DNA of 64,000 nt, from positions 1 to 64,000 of the forward strand of contig MU832018.1 in the NCBI GenBank assembly GCA_029204225.1, read 5' to 3'. Below are positions 57,318 through 64,000 of the stretch, piece after piece. The notes beneath the pieces were generated by a model that did no database searches, was not told the origin of the DNA, and saw nothing but the letters and a program-made list of their open reading frames with translations. Each line of letters opens with the position of its first letter. The stretch's first letter is position 1. This DNA comes from Diphasiastrum complanatum. Taxonomy: Eukaryota > Streptophyta > Lycopodiopsida > Lycopodiales > Lycopodiaceae. The translations under genes and the position numbers were made by a program.

Positions 57318-58368
57318 TTTGAAGTGTGATACGATAGCTCAAATTTAGAAGAATTTCTCTCCCTCAATGCATTATAGCAATTACCCTAACGCTGAAATAA
57401 CATGAGAAAACATGAACCATCAACAATGGACTTAGAAGATTTTCTACTCAATCCAAACTTAGTCATAAGACTAGATGTACACCTAGATGATTTCCTCTTT
57501 GATTTTTACTTGGATATATAATTGTTGTTACGGGTACTGAAGAAACAAAATATTGCGAGCCACAAAGCTTTGTTAGCTTTCGAGCTCAAGTCTACGGAAA
57601 CACAAGGAAGCTACCTAGACACGAACATCGGAGCTTCAAGGAGTAAAGACCCAAAGACGACGATAAAATATTCGTTGACTAAAGGCCACTTGGACATGAA
57701 GGAAAAATGTTCGTGGACCCAAGACACCCTGATGACAAGGCCAAAGAGGGAGAAGAAGACACGAAGGCCCAAAGGGCAGTGGATCTCCACTCGTCAAAGT
57801 ACAAAGGAGATCGTGAAAGTACAAGGAGAACGTCGTCCTCCAAAGACTGATAGGATACCGTTGCAACATGCCTAATCAGCCATTCTTGTAATCTCTTGAT
57901 CAACTAATCATGTCCTCCTCTCTGCATACATGGAACTCATAATTATTAATTATGCAGAAGCAAGGAAAGCATAGGTAATATACCAATGTAAGCTGAGCAC
58001 TATGTAGCTAGCTAATGTTCAAGAAGTCTGCTAGTAAGCACAACAAGTTTTGGTATTTCGCGAATGACAGAGTTTCTTTTGCACCGACGTGTCGTGTGGT
58101 CTTTCACAACAGATGTTTTATGCAGAAGAATTTCTTGTCTTGAACATGATTGAATGTTTGATTGTCTGACAGTTGTATGTTTGCAATCAGCTGATTTAAT
58201 CTTATTCCGCACATTGGTTTTATCTTGTTGGATGCACAAATGAATTATATGTAGGTCAATAGTATTTGTCCTCACCTTGGAGGATTGTAGATCATGTCAC
58301 AGAGGGTAGTAGACCTGAGGGCAGAATCAAATTCCATCTAGGTTTGTTTCTGTGGGAATCCCAGCAGT
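57318..58368. other. No gene recognised
   Basis: The Lys/Arg-rich frame at 57522-57875 (plus) has no recognisable domain. If the site at 58369 is a real PBS, this region would include an LTR. Confidence 0.35.
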
Positions 58369-58380
58369 GGTATGAGAGCG
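58369..58380 (+). other. PBS-like site TGGTATGAGAGC
   Basis: One base different from the initiator tRNA-Met PBS. No LTR partner was found. Confidence 0.4.
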
Positions 58381-59485
58381 AAATAATTTGTGTTTGGATA
58401 TCAAATGTGCTTGATATGTTTTTTAAAAAATAGGTAGGAGGGCGCACTTTTGGAGAGAGGAATCATCAAAAATCACATCCCAGCCCAATAAGCCTTGGAT
58501 CAGAGGCTATAAGCACTCTACTAAGATTTTTTAGAGAGGCATAGAAGCTTCTAACAGGTCCATCAAGCAATCATAAGCTCAGATCATGCAAAAAATGCAT
58601 TTTTGGCCTCCTTCAACAAGCAAAACTTCAATATGTTGGTGTCTAATGCACATCTATCCAAATTGGATGCATGATGGCTCATATCAGAGGAAATCCAACA
58701 TATCTTTAAGCTTGTAACAAGAACCAACAGGTTTAGACCCCCAATTGAGAGGTATTCATGCTCAAAAATCATCAAAAATACACTATTTTTTAGTGTTTTG
58801 AGCCCCCTAATGGTGTCTAATCCCTACCAAACTTCATGATAGATTAGGGACAGCTTCATTACATCTCTGAAAACGTTCATACCAATTCTTGGCTGAGAAT
58901 TTTGAGCTCTACCACAAAATTAGTCCAAAAATCTCGAAAAAACTTTTTTTTGGACCAATATTGACCAAAATTTGTGGGGAAAATCCACAAATTCGTGCAA
59001 TTAGATCCAAATTCCTGTAATTCATTTGCATTCAAGCACTAAAAGTTCTGATTCAAGTCAACCATGGTTTCTATAGCCCATTTATGGCCCAAAAACCTCA
59101 ATTTTTGGTCCAAAATCACTATCTAATCAACCTTTTGACTTTCCAAACAACATGCAATCATTAAATTATGTGATTAATGACTGTAAAACAGTAAGTACAA
59201 TCTGGAAAACGTAATACACCAGATCCTATAACCAATTTCTTGCAAAAACCATCAATTCTAAGTGAAAAATTCAGTAAATTCATAAAAAATCCTATGATTT
59301 CCATCAAAATTCATGGAGCAAATCTACAATTATGATCTTTAGGCTGAAAGTACACCAAGGATCTGAGAATCCACCTACTTCAAATTGAATTCCAACACCT
59401 GGAAAAAGAAACAAAGAGCTACAACAAAAGAACTGCAAAATCTAAGATCCTCAAGCTCCACCTCCTGGTAGATGTGATCCAAGCT
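58381..59485. other. Leader-like non-coding stretch between two convergent PBS-like sites
   Basis: About 1.1 kb with no coding sequence, of the kind usual for copia leaders. Confidence 0.35.
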
Positions 59486-59497
59486 CTGATACCACTG
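59486..59497 (-). other. Primer-binding site TGGTATCAGAGC
   Basis: A perfect copia PBS on the minus strand. An LTR would lie to the right, starting near TGTAAGAACC at 59500. Confidence 0.7.
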
Positions 59498-60060
59498 TAA
59501 GAACCACCAAGTGAAGATCTTCAGGATTTCAATCACATGCAAAACAAAAGGACACCTCTGGAGCATGAACCACCCAACCAATATGGAAAGGCTAGTCAAT
59601 ACCCTAACCAATCCACCCCGAAGCCATAGTGAAGAACACAAGAGTAGAGAGGAGAAACTGGCTCAAGAATCACAATTCACAATAGGAGGATGGGCGAGTT
59701 TCCACTAGACTCCTCAAGAGAGAGAGAATATTTTCTTTAGGATCCCCATGCAACCTAAATTGAGCTATTGACCTCCTATTCTTGCATTAAAGCAGTCTTC
59801 ACCATGCATGTGCTCCTATGTCCAATTATAGGTCTGGGCCCTCATATGATTATTAATTATATAGTATGACCACGTCCAAAATGATGTAGCATATCTAATA
59901 ACCAGATACAACTGGAGTGATCGGCTATTTATGTCAGGAATTATTCTGATTTGCTTGTACAAGACATGGACATAAACTTGATATAGCTTAAGAGCTATCA
60001 AATTCAGGAGACAAGCATTCAAAACAAGAAACCAAAAGAACAACTGAAGAACACAATTTA
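59498..60060 (-). repeat. Possible copia LTR next to the PBS
   Basis: The stretch begins TGTAAG at 59500 and ends near TTTACAACA at about 60064, giving weakly inverted ends. No second copy in the window. Confidence 0.35.
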
Positions 60061-60065
60061 CAACA

Positions 60066-61922
60066 ATGGCATCGATCAACAATATACAGTCAAAGATCTG
60101 CACAATCCTTGACTTAGTTGGGTCGAACTTCCTAGCATGGAAGATGAAGACCTCTCATACTAAAGGGAGAAGGGATATTTCCCTGGGTAGATGGCACCGA
60201 AGAGATGTCTACAACCACCGACAAAGAGCTACAAGAATGGAGAGAAAAGAACGACAAGGCAGTAGTTGTGTTGTCATCATCCATCGAAGATAGCCTAATG
60301 CTTGACCTCGCGATGCTCTCCAATGCAAGAGAGATGTGCGGTATATTGCTTACCAGATTTCAAATGAAATCACGTAGCTAGATCATGCTTCTTGAAGATC
60401 AGCTAACAAATGTATGATGGGATGGCAAAGACCTCACCTCCTTTTTAAAAAAGATTAAGGATCTATTCCTTTCGTTACACAATGCCAGAACAAAGAATGC
60501 AGTATCAGCGGAGAAGTAGCTCACTTACCTGTTACGAGCTTTACCAAGATCTTTTCAGACAACCCGAACGTTGCTAGCAAAGGATCCAACTATGACACTC
60601 GAAAAGGCAATGATCAAGATTCGAGAAGAAGTCGAAGGTTGTGAGCATGTTGATCACAAGGACGCTTCTAACCAAGCTCTCTATAGCAATAGGCAGTTCA
60701 ATCCGAAGAGGGAGTCAGATCAAAAGCAAAATCAAGATCAGCAAATAGAAGGAGCCAGCAAAGGCAAATGGAAGAATAAAGAAAAGTCGAAACAATAGAA
60801 TGGCGACAAGAAAGTATGCGTGAGATGCAAGTGCGAAGGACACACTATCTTCGTGTTGGCTAAATCCAAAGATAGAGTGTATCCATTGTCACAAGAAGGG
60901 TCATGCAGCCATGGACTGCTACCAAAACTCAAGGAACAAGCAACCTCAAGACAAATGCAAGAATAATAATAGTTTATCCTATGTCGAAGAGCCAAAAAGC
61001 TCAAAGATGGGCGAAGAAAAGTTGAATAGTAGAAATTTGATGGCCTATTTGTGTAAAAACGTGTGTGCAGCATCAACATCTGACACACAAGAGGAAATCC
61101 TCGATTCAGGAGCAACCTCACACTTTGTTACATCAAGACAGATAATGTGTAACTTTCGGAGTGTAGGTCCATCAAGATCTATAGTTCTTGGAGACAAATT
61201 CAAAAACCATGTGAACGGTATTGGTTTGTTGTGTCTCAACACAAACGGTAGAGACCGATGACTAGACAATGTTCTATTCATGCCCATACTGCAACAAGAA
61301 TTGCTATCAGTTGCAAGGATAGCAGACACTGGGATGCGTGTGACATTTTTGAATGAAACATGCAATGTTGTTGATACCAGCACATGACTAGACGATGTTC
61401 TATTCATGCCCACACTGCAACAAGACTTGCTATCAGTAGCAAGGATAGCAGACGCTGGGATGCGTGTGACATTTTTGGAAGGAAACATGCAATGTTGTTG
61501 ATACCAGCACCAGTGTGTTGATTACTTAAGGTAGAACAAGAGGCAATCTATATCATTTGAAGGTACGCCTACTTGCAGATCAAGCACATCAAGCCCATGA
61601 TTCGGCAGATATTCTATGGCACCAATTCGACAACCTGTGACGCGTGCATGAAAGGGAAGATGTCCTGAATACCATTCACCAGAGACTCCTATAAAATAAC
61701 AAAGATTCTGGAGCTGGTACATTTGGACATCTATGGACCTTTCGATGTGATCTCGGTAGGAGGCTCGAAATACTACATCATCTTCAGTGACGATTATAGC
61801 AAGTTTGCCTACATCATACACAACAAATCAATTTCACTCGACAAGTTCATAGAATATGTGAATTGGACAGAAATATGCACAGAAAACAAGGTGAAGCAAA
61901 TCAAAACAGATCATGGTAGAGA
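60066..61922 (+). pseudogene. Decayed plus-strand copia gag-protease-integrase
   Basis: Gag starts at 60066 (MASINNIQSKICTILDLVGS, NFLAWKMK). After frame changes come EWREKNDKAVVVLSSSIEDS, MLLEDQLTNV, DLTSFLKKIKDLFLSLHN and LAKDPTMTLEKAMIKIREEV. A first zinc knuckle starts VCVRCKCEGH near 60815; a second, IHCHKKGHAAMDCYQ, is in another frame near 60880. Protease is EEILDSGATSHFVTS near 61095. Integrase begins LELVHLDIYGPF and ends TDHGRDDKF, where the LTR at 61923 cuts it. The two-knuckle layout matches the fragment at 33032-34905, so they are one lineage. Many stops. Confidence 0.85.
61260..61510 (+). repeat. Tandem duplication of 125 bp in protease-integrase spacer
   Basis: Units 61260-61385 and 61386-61510 both encode LFMP.LQQ.LLSVARIAD.G and MRVTFL. 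They differ at about ten positions. Confidence 0.88.
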
Positions 61923-62781
61923 TGATAAATTTTACAGTTTTTAGGACAATAATGATTGTACTTTACAATCATAGAGAGTTATTGGTTGCTTAATCAATGA
62001 ATCTATCAAGTTCTACACATTAGATCTTGATCTAGATTCACTACACTTGGATTTAAGCAAGAGCAATGGATCAACACATCATTTTTTAGTGAGAGCGGCT
62101 TCACACGTGTGGAGTACTGTCCACTGTACGGCCTGCACCTGAAACAACAAGTACAATGATACTAGATAGCAATCATGCATAAAAATCACAAGACAAATGA
62201 CTAGAAATCTCACAAAAGTGTAGAGTGCAAAAGTCTCATCAATTTTCTTAGCAAAATGATGATCCTTTTATGGATCAAGTACATCCATGAGTCTGGTACA
62301 GTCCAGCAGGCCTTCACACGTGTGAAGAGTGCCACATCACTCATATCTATCCATTTGATCCATCCTTGATCCTTATCCAATAGTTGACCTTCTAGAATAT
62401 GACTAAAATCCAAAAAGCTAGTCTCCTAGAATATAGGAATATTCCCTATAAAATAGGATCTAAGGAAAATGGTCAACTCTTATCTTCTAGTACTCTATAC
62501 ACACATGTGAACATCCACTTGCCATGTGGGAGCATTTACTCATGCACATGCAAGGAAAAGCTAATTTGTAGGTGACTAGTCAACTTGACTAAAAACTAGT
62601 CATTTCATGTTCACACTAACTAGAATGATACAAAATCAATTTGGATATATACAAACATGAAAAGTACATCCTTTCACACATGGGAACATGCTCCACACGT
62701 GTGAAATCATATCATCAACATATTCTAATGTTTGATCAATATTTACATGAACCAATGTCAAGTGAGAAGTGACAATTTTCA
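61923..62781 (-). repeat. 859-bp copia 3' LTR (copy B)
   Basis: Ends are TGATAAATTTT and GACAATTTTCA. It is the close partner of 32179-33031. Its right side touches a polypurine tract (minus strand AAGTGAGGAGGAGTGT, 62782-62797), so it is the 3' LTR of the element whose pol starts at 62798. Of the five palindromes in copy A, those at 62502 and 62673 are altered here. Confidence 0.93.
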
Positions 62782-62797
62782 ACACTCCTCCTCACTT

Positions 62798-64000
62798 CTA
62801 ACTTGGCAAATCTAGTGTACATCTATCTACAATTCCAAGAGCATATCTTAACTTAAAAAATGGATCTTTGGACAATGGTTTGGTTAAGATATCAGCTATG
62901 CATTCGGATGATGGTACATGATGTAGTTGCACTTCCTTGGATTGTACCTTCTCCCTCACAAAGTGGTGAGCTATCTCAATATGCTTTGTTCTAGCATGGA
63001 AGATAAGATTTGAAGCAATTTGTTGAGAAGCTTGATTGTCACAAAATATGTAAGGGATCTCCTCGGCCTCTAGCACATGTAGTTCCATCAAGAGTCTTCT
63101 TAGCCATAAGAGCTCTTTGGTTGTTGAAGTCAATGCCTTGTACTCGGCTTCACAAGAAGATAGTGAGATTGTATCTTGCTTTTTGGAAAGCCAAGATATC
63201 ACTCCTCCACAAAGAAATGTTGCAAATGCACTAATGGACTTCCTATCCATCTTGTCACCTGCAAAATCTGAATCCGAGTAGGCTCTCAAGTGCAAGTTAG
63301 ATCCTTCATAAAGTATACCAAAAAATCTAGTACTAGAAACATATCTAAGTACTCTCTTGGCACTTTTCCAATGATGAATTAAAGGAGCTTGCATACTTTG
63401 ACTCAACTTGCTTACACAAAAACTTAAGTCAGGTCTAGTGATGGTTAAATAGATTAGAGAGCCTATAAGCTTCCTAAAGAGAGTGATGTCCTCAAAGGAT
63501 GCTTCATCACCTTCATTAGTTGCTTTCACAACATGCTCCATAGGGGTGTCAATCCCCTTACAATCTTTCATACCAAATCTTTCAAGAATGGAAGTAGCAT
63601 ACTTAGATTGACTTATGAAAGTACAATTGCTACTTCTAGACACTTCTATCCCAAGTATAAACTTTAGGAAGCCTAGATCTACCATCTTGAACTCACTAGA
63701 TAAGTCAACTTTTACTTTGCCTATGCCATCATCATCATTTCCTGTCATAATGATGTCATCAACATAAAGAACCAAAATGATGATCTTTCCTTCATTACAT
63801 TTGAAATATAAAGAAGGTTCATAAGCACTTAGTACAAAGCCAAGGGAATAGAGAAAATCATGCAACCTAGAGTACCAAGCTCTAGGTGCTTGCTTCAAGC
63901 CATATAGGCTCTTCCTTAAGTAGCACACCTTTTGCTCCTCACCAATCTTGATGAAGCCCTCGGGTTGCATCATGTAGATTTCCTCTTCTAAGAAGCCATT
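62798..64000 (-). CDS. copia pol: RT and RNase H, open to window edge
   Basis: It is open from 64000 to the stop at 62798. RT blocks: NGFLEEEIYMMQPEGFIK, SLYGLKQAPRAWYSRL, the active site VLYVDDIIMTGN with both Asp, and LGIEVSRSSN. RNase H blocks: SDSDFAGDKMDRKS, LSSCEAEYKALTST and FCDNQASQQIASN, then HARTKHIEIAHHFVREKV and ADILTKPLSKDPF. No stop or frame change is visible in 400 codons. This is the best preserved pol in the window and could belong to a recently active element. The rest lies beyond the right edge. Confidence 0.96.
   Translation of the reverse strand, partial: NGFLEEEIYMMQPEGFIKIGEEQKVCYLRKSLYGLKQAPRAWYSRLHDFLYSLGFVLSAYEPSLYFKCNEGKIIILVLYVDDIIMTGNDDDGIGKVKVDLSSEFKMVDLGFLKFILGIEVSRSSNCTFISQSKYATSILERFGMKDCKGIDTPMEHVVKATNEGDEASFEDITLFRKLIGSLIYLTITRPDLSFCVSKLSQSMQAPLIHHWKSAKRVLRYVSSTRFFGILYEGSNLHLRAYSDSDFAGDKMDRKSISAFATFLCGGVISWLSKKQDTISLSSCEAEYKALTSTTKELLWLRRLLMELHVLEAEEIPYIFCDNQASQQIASNLIFHARTKHIEIAHHFVREKVQSKEVQLHHVPSSECIADILTKPLSKDPFFKLRYALGIVDRCTLDLPS

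Noticed and set aside
57522-57875. 117-codon basic frame as a host gene
   Set aside because: Lys/Arg/Thr-rich, no domain, no supporting promoter or splice sites; left as unassigned.

Overview
The window is nuclear DNA from a land plant. The evidence is an intron-rich plant trehalose-6-phosphate phosphatase gene, many Ty1/copia and a few Ty3/gypsy retrotransposon remains, primer-binding sites matching plant initiator tRNA-Met, and long (GA)n microsatellites. I cannot fix the lineage from the sequence; a repeat-rich genome such as a fern or gymnosperm is a guess. No rRNA, tRNA or CRISPR array was recognised.

Layout. (1) 69-4636, minus strand: seven coding exons of a TPP gene whose last exon(s) lie beyond the left edge; a candidate leader and promoter sits near 6930-7165. 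(2) 5.1-13.9 kb: mostly non-coding, AT-rich, with small tandem duplications and minisatellites. (3) 14-18.3 kb: a degenerate GGCTAAG/GGCCAAG array, five long GA arrays, a LINE-like fragment, a broken copia RT and a cluster of hairpin units. (4) 18.9-21.1 kb: exon-like coding stretches of an unrecognised gene and a coiled-coil pseudogene. (5) 21133-27028, minus: a structurally complete copia element with a 5-bp target duplication, now inactive. (6) 27-37.5 kb: nested fragments of copia and gypsy elements, including an 853-bp LTR. (7) 37494-45740: two tandemly joined copia-derived bodies with LTRs, in which most of pol is replaced by other open frames. (8) 45.7-51.1 kb: another copia 5' end, minisatellites and a pseudogene of a PAM2/DUF1771 (CID/SMR-type) protein. 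(9) 51176-54268: a small gag-only copia derivative with intact target duplication. (10) 54.3-64 kb: gag fragments, a decayed plus-strand copia element cut by an LTR, and the intact 3' half of a minus-strand copia element that runs off the right edge.

The only clear host gene is TPP. Nearly everything else is layered mobile DNA, in which later elements sit inside earlier ones. The most unusual material is the set of related copia derivatives at 37.5-45.7 and 51.2-54.3 kb. They share LTR type, gag and protease but have lost reverse transcriptase, and one carries a 458-codon open frame where integrase and RT should be.
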